Assembly: GCF_902686445.1 (NCBI RefSeq)
Contig: NC_062213.1
Coordinates: 61,198,991 to 61,262,990, forward strand
Reading direction: 5' to 3'
From: Sciurus carolinensis
Taxonomy: Eukaryota; Chordata; Mammalia; Rodentia; Sciuridae
Length of the DNA: 64,000 nucleotides
Below the pieces are notes generated by a model. The model ran no database searches, was not told where the DNA came from, and worked only from the letters and a program-made list of their open reading frames with translations. This document shows positions 1-10,381 of the stretch, piece by piece; the first letter of the stretch is position 1, and the number at the start of each line of letters is the position of its first letter. The translations under genes were made by a program, and so were the position numbers.

Positions 1-319
1 GAGAGATTTTCCCACAGGGACGGTAAAACCAGAGACACAGGCACAAACAGGACTTGCCTCAGCCCCCAGCCTAGTTCTCCGTTGGATGACCATTGGTCAA
101 CAAGTGGAGGCACCTCTGCCCACTAGCAGGGAATATACACCACCTGAGGGCCACCACCCCTAGAGAGGCAGCTTCTTCGTGGAGCTCCGCATTATCAACT
201 TCCTCCAAGACTTCAGGCTACTGAAGGATAAGAGGGGATATACTAGCAATCTTCAGGGACATTATAAGTCGATAGAGGAAATCTGCAATATCTTAATGAC
301 CCACTGATTCCTGAACAAT

Positions 320-1330
320 ATGAGAAAACAAGGGAAGAAAATGTCCCAAACAAATCTAGATGTTACATCAATAAAATCCAACGACAGCATGGCAGAAGAA
401 ATGACAGAAAGGGAGTTTCAGAATGTACATAATTAAAATGATTAGGGAAGCAAACGATGAGATGAAAGAGCAAATGCAGGCATTGAATGATCACACCAAT
501 CGACAGTTAACAGAGCAAATTCAGGAAGAAAAAGATCATTTCAATAAAGAGTTAGAGATATTGAAAAAAAAACAAACAGAAATCCTTGAAATGAAGGAAA
601 CAATAAACCAAATTAAGAACTCCATAGAAAGCATAACCAATAGGATAGAACAGCTGGAAGACAGAACTTCAGATATTGAAGACAAAATATTTAACCTCGA
701 AAACAAAATTGAACAGAGAAGATGGTAAGAAATCATGAACAGAATCTGCAAGAACTATGGGATATCATGAAAAGGCCAAATTTGAGAATTATTGGGATTG
801 AGGAAGGCTTAGAGAAACAAACCAAAGGAATGAACAATCTATTCAATGAAATAATATCAGAAAATTTCCCAAAACTGAAGAATGAAATGGAAAATCAAGT
901 CCAAGAGGCTTATAGGACTACAAATACACAAAATTACAACAGACCCACACCAAGACACATTATAATGAAAATACCTAACATACAAAATAAAGACAGAATT
1001 TTAAAGGCTGTGAGAGAAAAAAACCAAATTACATTCAGGGGGAAACCAATACAGATATCAGCAGATTTTTCAATCCAGACCCTAAAAGCTAGAAGGGCCT
1101 GGAACAACATTTTTCAAGCTCTGAAAGAAAATGGATGCCAACCAAGAATCTTATACCCAGCAAAACTTACCTTCAAATTTGATGATGAAATAAAATCATT
1201 CCATGATAAACAAAAGCTGAAAGAATTTACAAAAAGAAAGTCAGCATTACAGAACATTCTCAGCAAAATATTTCATGAGGAAGAGATAAAAAACAAAGAA
1301 GCAAATCAGCAAAGGGAGGAATTATCCTAA
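320..1330 (+). pseudogene. L1 ORF1 (RNA-binding chaperone), frameshifted
   Basis: ORF1p is the trimeric RNA-binding partner of L1 RNA in the cytoplasmic RNP. The likely start is the ATG at 320, but that frame meets TAA after about 38 codons, next to position 423. The coiled-coil part continues in another frame (423-728; heptad-like, rich in E, K, Q and I). A second shift near 715-728 leads to the RRM and C-terminal part (722-1330), with motifs such as NLRIIGIEEG and the RPTPRHIIMKIP region. The pieces together are about the normal length of 330-340 residues. Two small indels are enough to explain the breaks, which suggests a fairly recent loss. Confidence 0.85.
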
Positions 1331-1388
1331 AGGAACTGTCAAATAAAGGAGGAACCAAGATGTGTCAAAAATTTTAAATATGAACCAA

Positions 1389-2375
1389 ATGACCGGAAAT
1401 ACAAATCATATCTCAATAATAACCCTGAATGTTAATGGCCTGAATTCATCAATCAAAAGACATAGACTGGCAGATTGGATTAAAAAGAAAGATCCAACAA
1501 TATGTTGCCTGCAAGAGACTCACCTCATAGAAAGAGATACCCATAAAATAACGGTGAAAGGATGAGGAAAAACATACCATGCACATGGACTCAGCAAAAA
1601 AGCTGGAGTATCCATCCTCATTTCAGATAATGTGGACTTCAAGCCAATGTTAGTCAGAAGGGATAAAGAAGGACATTTCATACTGCTTAAAGGAAGCATA
1701 AATCAGCAAGATATAACAATCATAAACATCTATTCCCCAAACAGTGGCTCATCCATGTATGTTAAACAAATCCTTCTCAATTTTAGAAACCAAATAGACC
1801 ATAACACAATAATACTAGGTGATTTTAGCATGCCTCTCTCACCATTGGACAGATCTTCAAAACAAAAATTGAACAAAGAAACCATAGATCTCAATAACAC
1901 AATCAATAATTTAGACTTAACAGACATTTATAGAACATACCATCCAACCAAGAGCAAATACACTTTCTTCTCAGCAGCACATAGATCTTTCTCTAAAATA
2001 GACCATATATTATGCCACAAAGCTAATGTCAGCAAATACAAGAAGATAGAGACACTACCTTGTATTCTATCAGATCATAATGGATTGAAGTTAGAAATAA
2101 ATGAAAGAGTAAAAAACAGAAACTACTCCAACACCTGGAGATTAAACAATATGCTATTATATGATGAATGGATAACAGAAGATATTAGGAAGGAAATTAA
2201 AAAATTCATAGAGGTAAACGAGAACAAAGAAACATCATATCAAAATCTCTGGGACACTATGAAAGCAGTACTTAGAGGAAAATTTATTTCGTGGAACGCA
2301 TTCAATAAAAGAAGTAAAACTCAACAAATAAACGACCTAACCAAAGGAAGAATGATATCACTAATAAGTGGATGA
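1389..2375 (+). pseudogene. L1 ORF2 of element A: endonuclease domain only, fused in frame to the ORF2 tail
   Basis: ORF2p nicks DNA with an APE-like endonuclease and reverse-transcribes the L1 RNA. The start is taken as the ATG at 1389, giving the usual MTG... beginning. The endonuclease residues can be followed: N in LNVNGLN, E in QETHL, D in GDF, the KIDHI block and the SDH block. A TGA at 1563-1565 interrupts the frame, which then continues in phase to 2375. The residue after GDF is S where active L1s have the catalytic N. Near 2335 the frame passes directly into the normal ORF2 C-terminus ([10 protein letters not shown], stop), so the reverse-transcriptase and Cys-rich parts are missing but the frame is kept. 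Confidence 0.85.
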
Positions 2376-2633
2376 TGACACATAATGGGGGGTGGGAGGA
2401 GTTAGTGTTGGGATTGGACTTGGGTTTAGGGAGTGGGGCAGGAATGGAGGAAGGAAGGACTGTATAGAGGGAGGGGAGGAGTGGGAGGGGTGGGGGAGAA
2501 GGGAAAAAATGGCAGAATGAATCAAACAACATTACCCTATGTAAATTTATGATTACACAAATGGTATGCCTTTACGCCATGTACAGGCAGAGAAACAACA
2601 TGTATCCCATTTGTTTACAATAAAAAAAAAAAC

Positions 2634-5600
2634 AGAAACTTCTCCAACACCTGGAGATTAAATAATATGCTATTATATGATGAATGGATAACAGAAGACA
2701 TCAGGAGGGAAATAAAAAAATTCTTAGAAGTAAACAAGAACAAAGACACATCATTTCAAAATCTCTGAGACACTATGAAAACAGTACTTAGAGGAAAATT
2801 TATTTCATGGAGCTCATTAAATAAAAGAAGTAGAAATCAACAAATAAATGACATACCACTATAGCTCAAAGCCCTAGAAAAAGAGCAGACCAACACCAAA
2901 AATAATAGAAGACAAGAAATAGTTAAAAACAGAGCTGAAATCAACAAAATTGAAACAAAAGAAACAATTGGAAAAATTAACAAAATAAAGAGTTGGTTCT
3001 TTGAAACAATAAAATTGATAAACCCTTAGCCACACACACAAAGAGAAAGCAAGAGAAAACCCAAATTACTAAAATTTGGAATGAACAAGGAAATATCTCA
3101 ACAGACACGAGTGAAGTACAAAACATAATTAGAAGCTATTTTGAAAATCTATATTCCAACAAAACAGAAAATCTCAAAGGAATCAACAGGTTTCTAGAGA
3201 CATATGAATTACCTAAACTGAACCAGGAGGATATATACAACTTAAATAAATCAATTTCAAGCAATGAAATAGAAGAGGTCATCAAAAGCCTACCAAAAAG
3301 CACAAGTCCAGGACCAGATGGGTTCTCAGCTGAGTTCTACAAAACCTTTAAAGAAGAGCTCATTCCAATACTCCTCAAAGTATTCCATGAAACAGAAGAG
3401 GAGGGAACCCTCCCAAACTCATACTATGAAGCCAATATCACCCTGATACCTAAACCAGACAGAGACACATCGAGGAAAGAAAATTTCAGACCAATATCCT
3501 TAACGAACATCGATGCAAAAATTCTCAACAAAATTTAGCAAATCGCATACAAAAATATATTAAAAAGATAGTGCACCACGATCAAGTGGGTTTTATCCCA
3601 GGGATGCAAGGGTGGTTCAACATTCGGAAATCAATAAATGTCATTCACCATGTCAACAGACTTAAAGTTAAGAATCACATGATTATTTCAATAGATGCAG
3701 AAAAAGCATTCGATAAAATACAGCATCCCTTCATGCTCAAAACACTAGAAAAAATTGGGGTAGTGGGAACATTCCTTAACATTATAAAGGCAATCTACGC
3801 TAAGCCCATGGCTAATATCATTCTAAATGGTGAAAAACTGAAAGCGTTCCCCCTAAAAACTGGAACAAGGCAGGGATGCCCTCTTTCACCGCTTCTATTC
3901 AACATCGTCCTTGAGACTCTAGCCAGAGCAATCAGACAAACCAAAGAAATTAAAGGGATACGAATAGGAAAAGAAGAACTCAAACTATCCCTGTTCGCTG
4001 ATGACATGATTATATATTTAGAGGAACCTGGAAATTCCACCAGAAAACTTTTAGAACTCATAAGTGAATTCAGTAAAGTAGCAGGTTACAAGATCAATGC
4101 TCATAAATCCAATGCATTTTAATACATAAGCGATGAATCTTCAGAAAGAGAAATTAGGAAAACTACCCCATTCACAATAGCATCGAAAAAAATAAAATAC
4201 TTGGGAATCAATCTCACAAAAGAGGTGAAAGACCTCTACAATGAGAACTACAGAACACTAAAGAAAGAAATTCAAGAAAACCTTAGAAGATGGAAAGATC
4301 TCCCATGTTCTTGGATAGGCAGAATTAATATTGTCAAAATGGCTATACTACCTAAAGTGCTATACAGATTCAATGCAATTCCAATTAAAATCCCAATGAT
4401 GTACCTTGCAGAAATAGAGCAAGCAATTATGAAATTCATCTGGAAGAATAAAAAACCTAGAATAGCTAAAGCAATCCTCAGTAGCAAGAGCGAAGCAGGG
4501 GGTATTGCAATACCAGATCTTCAACTCTACTACAAAGCAATAGTAACAAAAACAGCATGGTATTGGTACCAAAATAGACAGGTAGATCAATGGTACAGAA
4601 TAGAGGACATGGACACAAACCCAAATAAATCCAATTTTCTCATACTAGACAAAGGTTCCAAAAATATGCAATGGAGAAAAGATAGCCTCTTCAACAAATG
4701 GTGCTGGGAAAACTGGAAAACCATATGCAATAGAATGAAATTTAACCCCTATCTCTCACCATGCACGAAACTAAACTCAAAATGGATTAAGGATCTCGGA
4801 ATCAGACCAGAGACCTTGCATCTTATAGAAGAAAAAGAAGGTCCAGAGCTTCAACATGTCGGCTTAGGACCAGACTTCCTCAACAGGACTCCAATAGCAC
4901 AAGAAATAAAAGCAAGAATCAACAACTGGGATAGATTCAAACTAAAAAGCTTTCTCTCAGCAAAGGAAACTATCAACAATGTGAAGAGAGAGCCTACAGA
5001 GTGGGAGAATATCTTTGCCAACCATACCTCAGATAGAGCGCTAATTTCCAGAATCTATAAAGAACTCAAAAAACTCTACACGAAGAATACAAATAATCCA
5101 ATCAACAAATGGGCTAAGGAAATGAACAGACACTTCACAGAAGAAGATGTACAAGTAATCAACAGATATATGAAAAAATGTTCAACACCCCTAGTAATAA
5201 GGGAAATGCAAATCAAAACTACCCTAAGATTTCATCTCACCCCAATTACAATGACGATTATCAAGAATTCAAGCAACAATAGGTGTTGGCGAAGATGTGG
5301 TGAAAAAGGAACACTCATGCATTGCTGGTGGGGTTGCAAATTAGTGCAGCCACTCTGGAAAGCAGTGTGGAGATTCCTCAGAAAGCTTGGAATGGAAACA
5401 CCATTTGACCCAGCTATCCCACTCCTTGGCCTATACCCAAAGGACTTAAAATCAGCATACTACAGAGATACAGCCACATCAATGTTCATTGCTGCTCAAT
5501 TCACCATAGCCAGATTGTGGAACCAACCTAGATGCCCTTCAGTTGATGAATGGATAAAGAAACTGTGGCATATATATACAATGGAATATTACTCCGCAAT

Positions 5601-5721
5601 GAAGAATGATAAAATTATGGCATTTGTAGGCAAATGGACGAAATTGGAGAATATCATGCTACGTGAGATAAGCCAATCTCAAAAAACTAAAGGACGAATG
5701 ATCTCGCTGATAAGCGGATGA
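2634..5721 (+). pseudogene. L1 ORF2 (reverse transcriptase) of segment B, interrupted
   Basis: Reverse transcriptase motifs are easy to read: the SPGPDGF and FRPISL blocks (3300-3510), [12 protein letters not shown] (from 3571), [11 protein letters not shown], the [14 protein letters not shown] loop and the FADD catalytic box at about 3995. The C-terminal domain has a CCHC-like cluster (CWRRCGEKGTLMHCWWGC) near 5285-5335, and the frame ends with ISG-TGA at 5719-5721. Breaks include a TGA in 2766-2770 (probably from Trp), a one-base deletion near 3535, and TAA at 4120-4122, which is TTA in segment C. From 3571 to 5721 the TAA is the only interruption, so decay is light and the insertion is fairly young. 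Confidence 0.88.
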
Positions 5722-5867
5722 GGACATATAATGGGGAGTGGGAGGGGTTAGCATTAGGTTTAGGGTTAGGTTTAGAGTTAGGGATAAGGAAAGCGGTAAG
5801 AATGAAGGAAAGAAGGACTGTATAAAGGGAAAAGAGGGGTGGGAGGGGTGGGGGGGAAAGGAAAAAA
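2634..5867 (+). mobile_element. L1 segment B: 5'-truncated L1 with most of ORF2
   Basis: The segment begins inside ORF2 at a point equivalent to 2112 of element A, directly after A's poly(A). It covers the remaining endonuclease linker, reverse transcriptase and C-terminal domains, and a 3' UTR (5722-5867) with telomere-like hexamers and a G-rich run. The 3' UTR stops early in a GGAAAGGA8 tract where segment C begins. The A-run at the A/B junction is shared with ORF2 sequence, giving microhomology as is usual at L1 5' junctions. The segment is in the same orientation as A, C and D. Confidence 0.88.
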
Positions 5868-7870
5868 AAATACAGCATCCCTTCATGCTCAAAACACTAG
5901 AAAAAATAGGGATAGGGGGAACATTCCTTAACATTGTAAAGGCCATCTATGCTAAGTCCATGACCAATATCATTCTAAATGGTGAAAAACTGAAAGCATT
6001 CCTCTTAAAAACTGGAACACGGCAGGGATGCCCTCTTTCACCACTTCTATTCAACATCATCCTTGAAACTCTAGCCAGAGCAATTAGACAAACCAAAGAA
6101 ATTAAAGGGATACCAATAGGAAAAGAAGAACTCAAACTATCCCTGTTCACTGATGACATGATTATATATTTAGAGGAACCAGGAAATTCCACCAGAAAAC
6201 TTTTAGAACTCATAAGTGAATTCAGTAAAGTAGCAGGTTACAAGATCAATGCTCATAAATCCAATGCATTTTTATACATAAGCAATGAATTTTCAGAAAG
6301 AGAAATTAGGAAAACTACCCCATTCACAATAGCATCGAAAAAAATAAAATACTTGGGAATCAATCTCACAAAAGAGGTGAAAGACCTCTACAATGAGAAC
6401 TACAGAACACTAAAGAAGGAAATTAAAGAAAACCTTAGAAGATGGAAAGATCTCCCATGTTCTTGGATAGGAAGAATTAATATTGTCAAAATGGCCATAC
6501 TACATAAAGTGCTATACAGATTCAATGCAATTCCAATTAAAATCCCAATGACATACCTTACAGAAATAGAGCAAGCAATCATGAAATTCATCTGGAATAA
6601 GAAGAAACTCAGAATAGCTAAAGCAATCCTTAGCAGGGAGAGCGAAGCAGGGGGTATCACAATACCAGATCTTCAACTCTACTACAAAGCAATAGTAACA
6701 AAAACAGCATGGTATTGGTACCAAAATAGACAGGTAGATCAATGTTCCAGAATAGAGGACACGGATACAAACCCAAATATATCTGATCTTCTCATACTAG
6801 ACAAAGGGGCCAAAAATATGCAATGGAGAAAAGATAGCCTCTTCAAAAAATGGTGCTGGGAGAATTGGAAATCCATATGCAACAGAATGAAATTAAACCC
6901 CTATCTCTCACCCTGCACAAAACTCAACTCAAAATGGATCAAGGGCCTCGGAATCAGACCAGAGAACCTTCATCTTATAGAAGAAAAAGTAGGTCCAAAT
7001 CTTCAACATGTCAGCTTAGGATCAGACTTCCTTAACAAGACTCCCATAGCACAAGAAATAATAGCAAGAATCAACAACTGGGATAGATTCAATGAAAAAG
7101 CTTTCTCTCAGCAAAGGAAACTATCAGCAATGTGAAGAGAGAACCTACAGAGTGGGAGAAAATCTTTGCCACTCATACTTCAGATAGAGCACTAATCTCC
7201 AGAATATAAAAAAAACTCAAAAAACACTACACCAAGAATACAAATAACCCAATCAACAAATGGGCTAAGGAAATGAACAGACACTTCATAGAAGAAGATC
7301 TACAAGCAATCAACAGATATATGAAAAAATGTTCAACATCTCTAGTAATAAGAGAAATGCAGTCAAAACTACCCTAAGATTCCATCTCACACCAATTAGA
7401 ATGGTGATTATCAAGAATACAAGTAACAATAGGTGTTGGCGAAGATTTGGGAAAAAGGTACACTCATACATTGTTGGCGGGGTTGCAAATTAGTGCAGCC
7501 ACTCTGGAAAGCAGTATGGAGATTCCTCAGAAAGCTTAGAAGGGAACCACCATTTGACCCAGCTATCCCACTCCTTGGTCTATAAACAAAGGACTTAAAA
7601 TCAGCATACTACAGAGATACAGCCACATCAATGTTCATAGTTGCTCAATTCACAATAGCCAGATTGTGGAACTAACCTAGATGTCCTTCAATTGATGAAT
7701 GGATAAAGAAACTGTGGCATATATATACAATGGAATATTACTCAGCCATAAAGAATGATAAAATTATGGCATTTGCAAGCAAATGGATGAAATTGGAGAA
7801 TATCATGCTACGTGAGATAAGCCAATCTCAAAAAACTAAAGGACGAATGATCTCACTGATAAGTGGATGA
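5868..7870 (+). pseudogene. L1 ORF2 3' part of segment C, frameshifted
   Basis: An open frame runs from upstream 3' UTR sequence of segment B into ORF2 and stays open to 7135. It covers the end of the reverse transcriptase and the thumb and connection part. At the catalytic box the usual FADD reads FTDD (about 6147-6158; GCT in B, ACT here). One base is missing near 7095 relative to B, so the frame ends at 7135. Beyond it the sequence still matches the ORF2 C-terminus but carries more stops, for example near 7207 and in the TCTATAAAC stretch near 7578. The normal C-terminal tail and TGA are at about 7840-7870. Confidence 0.85.
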
Positions 7871-7896
7871 GGACATATAATGGGGGGTGAGAGGGG

Positions 7897-7938
7897 TTAG
7901 CGTTAGGGTTAGGGTTAGGTTTAGGGTTAGAGTTAAGG
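7897..7938 (+). repeat. Telomere-like hexamer array in the L1 3' UTR
   Basis: Seven hexamers of TTAGGG type lie in register. Units 2, 3 and 5 are perfect TTAGGG and the others differ by one or two bases. Segment B has a related six-unit array at 5748-5783, element A only a degraded trace (about 2401-2436) and segment D none. The position between the ORF2 stop and the polypurine G-run marks it as part of the L1 3' UTR, not an interstitial telomere. Confidence 0.8.
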
Positions 7939-8131
7939 AGGGTGGTAAAAATGGTGGAAGGACTGTATAGAGGGATAAGAGGGTGGGAGGGGTGGGGGGA
8001 AGGGAAAAAATAACAGGATGAATCAAATGACATTACCCTATGTAAATTTATGATTACACAAATGGTATGCCTTGACTCCATGTACAAACAGAGAAACAAC
8101 ATGTATCCCATTTGTTTACAATTAAAAAAAA

Positions 8132-8478
8132 ATGATAAAATTATGGCATTTGCAGGCAAATGGATGAAATTGGAGAGTATCATGCTAAGTGAGATAAGCC
8201 AATCTCAAAAAACCAAAGGACGAATGATATCGCTGATAAGTGGATGATGACACATAATGGGGAGTGGGAGGGAGACAAGAATGGAGGAAGGAAGGACTGT
8301 ATAGAGGGAAAAGAGCGGTGGGAGGGGTGGGGGGAAGGGAAAAAAATAACAGAGTGAATCAAATATTACCCTATGTAAATTTATGATTACACAAATGGTA
8401 TGCCTTTACTCCATGTACAGAGAAACAACATGTATCCCATTTGTTTACAATTTTTTTTAAAAAAGTATTAAAAAAAGG
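8132..8478 (+). mobile_element. L1 segment D: last ~0.3 kb of an L1
   Basis: The segment begins in the final ORF2 codons (AATGATAAAATTATGGCATT, equivalent to 5606 in segment B) directly at the A-tail of segment C. It carries the ORF2 stop at 8245-8247 and a 3' UTR, and ends in a T-run plus A-rich tail (8452-8478). Its 3' UTR lacks the telomere-like hexamers seen in B and C. It is the shortest and last of the four same-orientation L1 pieces. Confidence 0.85.
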
Positions 8479-8490
8479 AATAAGTCATCA
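8479..8490. repeat. Target-site duplication of the ERV copy, left
   Basis: AATAAGTCATCA here is identical to 13,057-13,068. The base pairs just upstream (ATTAAAAAAAGG) offer a TT/AAAA-type L1 endonuclease site. The duplication could be longer if the A-rich part is counted. Confidence 0.65.
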
Positions 8491-8568
8491 AGAATCATGG
8501 CCTCTGGGACAGGAATCGCCTGTGTCTCCTTTACTAGAAAAGCAATAAACCTTCATTTTCCTTTTTCT
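8491..8568 (+). other. R region of the ERV copy (5' end)
   Basis: This 78-nt stretch matches 12,955-13,034 with scattered differences. It contains AATAAA and ends in CTTTTTCT, after which U5 (CAAAACTTTTTC...) follows. Its first base aligns with the point about 30 nt downstream of the TATA-like box in the 3' copy, so it starts at the expected transcription start. Confidence 0.65.
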
Positions 8569-9014
8569 CAAAACTTTTTCTTGGCACTGGGGACAAGGAC
8601 CAGGATTTTGGCAACAAATTTGGCAACCCAGATGGAATCTGAAAACTGACCCTGTTCCAGGTTTCTTGGGCAGGCCTGGTTCTCTAAGGGACCCCACTTC
8701 CATACTGAGGATTTGTGGTACTGGTGAACTCATTGAGAGCCAGCTGCAGGAGAGTTAGGAGACAGGTGAGCTTGCCTTGGATCAAATAAAAGGAGTTGTT
8801 CCTGTGAGTAAAGGGAGGGACTGAAGGACCATCCCAGCAGCTGCTGAAGCTCCTTTTGTTTTGGAGAACTGCCACCTTCTGTCCCTGAGCAGTACAGATT
8901 GCTCCATCATGGTCCTCTTTGAGAAAAAGGAAACTGAACTCAGTAAAGTTACAACACCCTTGGCCATTTGGTAAGTCCCCCAGTGTGAACCCTGAGACCC
9001 TGGAGTCCATACAC

Positions 9015-9370
9015 CTGGTCCCTCTTTCTGGGGATATCTGTGGCACCCATGGTGTAGAAGTCAGAGTTTACTGGGACTCCAGAACCTCGGGACTCCCTTC
9101 TGATCTAAGTTCTCATCTGCTTGTTGGCCTTGGGCTTGGGAATTCCCTCTGATTGTCTGTTTTGTTCATATCTATTAAGACATGACCAGTACTGCATTGA
9201 TTCTATAGGTAGTCTCTTGGGAAAGACCTTGGCTCATCAATGTAAAGGTTCCCATATGTTGGCCACGGTTTGGGGGCTCCTCTCTGGTTGTCTCTGCATT
9301 TCTTTTTTGTAAAATCTTGCAATTGGATTTGGTCTGTCACAGGTAAAGTGAGTTGAAGAAAGGGCCACCT
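9015..9370 (+). repeat. Inverted repeat, left arm (ERV interior)
   Basis: The arm reads as the reverse complement of 10,007-10,381 with scattered substitutions and small gaps. The best-preserved part is about 9,184-9,240 against 10,142-10,200. The loop is about 636 nt. A transcript through it could fold into a long imperfect hairpin. Confidence 0.85.
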
Positions 9371-10006
9371 GTAAGTCTAAGAAAACGTTTAACTGTAATG
9401 ATCTGACTTTTAAATAACTGGGAGTGCCAGCACTGGGTTAAAAGATTTAAATCTGTTTAACCATTTCTTCTGGTGTTCTGCTATCCTTGCAGGTGCCACT
9501 TGGCACCTTCAACTTAGTTCCTGACAGTTAAGAACCCTTATTGTGCAACTGCATAAATGCCTGTATATATAGAATCTCTTTCATACACTTTACCACTGAC
9601 AGATCAATTTCAATTTCAAGATTGTGTATAATCTAGAAAAACCAATTTAAAGGCCAGATTGTGTTATAGTAAACCCTCTTTCTTTTAGACAGGCTTATTC
9701 CTATAGGTGACCCATTGCAGCTAAGATCTTTCTGCTTAAGAGACTGCCAGTAAGATCAATGGAGCATGGCCCATATCTTAAAGGACCAGTAAAAGACAAA
9801 ACGCAGACAAACAAGAGAGGATTACCAGAACCCAGGATGATAGATGGGAGCCTTTAAAACAGACAGACTTGCAAGTACAAATTTCTTCCACTTAACTTTA
9901 CCTGTGACAAACCAACTCCAACTGCAAGATTGTACAATAATCTATAAAGTTATTTAAAAGCCAGAACATTATCGTAAAACATTATCTTAGACAGGCTTAT
10001 ACCTAT

Positions 10007-10381
10007 AGGTGGCCCTTTCTTCAACTCACTTTACCTGTGACAGACCAAATCCAATTGCAAGATTTTACAAAAAAGAAACAAAGAGAGTGGCAACCAGAGA
10101 AGAGCCCCCAAACCATGGCCAACCAAAGGGAACCTTTAAATTGATGAGCCAAGATCTTTCCCAAGAGACTACCTATAGAATCAATGCAGTACTGGCCCTG
10201 TCTTAAAATGGGCAGTAACAAATACAAAGTAAACAGACAACCATAGGGACTTCCCAAGCCCAAGGCCAACAAACTGATGAGAACTTAGATCAGAAGGCAG
10301 TATAACCCTAGGTTCTTGAATCCCATTTAACTGTGATCCTACACCATGGGTGCCATAGATGTCCCCAGAAAGAGGGACCAG
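10007..10381 (-). repeat. Inverted repeat, right arm (ERV interior)
   Basis: This is the partner of 9,015-9,370. Upstream of it, 9,585-9,790 and 9,885-10,010 are diverged direct copies of parts of the same unit (ACTTTACC..GACA..CCAA..TGCAAGATT, then ACAGGCTTAT.CCTATAGGTG). The region therefore holds about three direct copies and one inverted copy. Confidence 0.8.

Larger units (their letters stand above)
1..2633 (+). mobile_element. L1 element A: 5' UTR, ORF1, 5' part of ORF2, 3' UTR; large internal deletion
   Basis: This is a LINE-1 whose 5' end lies outside the window. A 5' UTR-like stretch (1-319) is followed by ORF1 (320-1330), a 58-nt spacer, the ORF2 endonuclease part (from 1389), then an abrupt switch near 2335 to the ORF2 C-terminal tail and 3' UTR (2376-2633). 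The 3' UTR is G-rich and ends in an A-run. Comparison with segments B and C shows that about 3 kb carrying the reverse transcriptase and C-terminal domain is missing. ORF1 has two frameshifts and ORF2 one stop, so the copy cannot move itself. Similarity of the ORFs to the mammalian L1 family is clear by eye; the subfamily is not assigned. Confidence 0.9.
5868..8131 (+). mobile_element. L1 segment C: 5'-truncated L1
   Basis: This segment starts inside the reverse transcriptase region at a point equivalent to 3719 of segment B, fused to the A-run of B's shortened 3' UTR. It runs through the end of ORF2 and a complete 3' UTR (7871-8122) to an A-tail at 8122-8131. The 3' UTR has the clearest telomere-like hexamer array (7897-7938) and a strong G-run (7981-8003). 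Orientation is the same as its neighbours. Confidence 0.88.

Noticed and set aside
5738..7135. A 465-codon open frame starting in G-rich sequence with telomere-like repeats
   Set aside because: It is the 3' UTR of L1 segment B read through into ORF2 of segment C. The first ~40 codons translate hexamer repeats and are not a new protein.
7897..7938. Interstitial telomere
   Set aside because: Its fixed place in the L1 3' UTR, with related arrays in segment B, makes it part of the mobile element.
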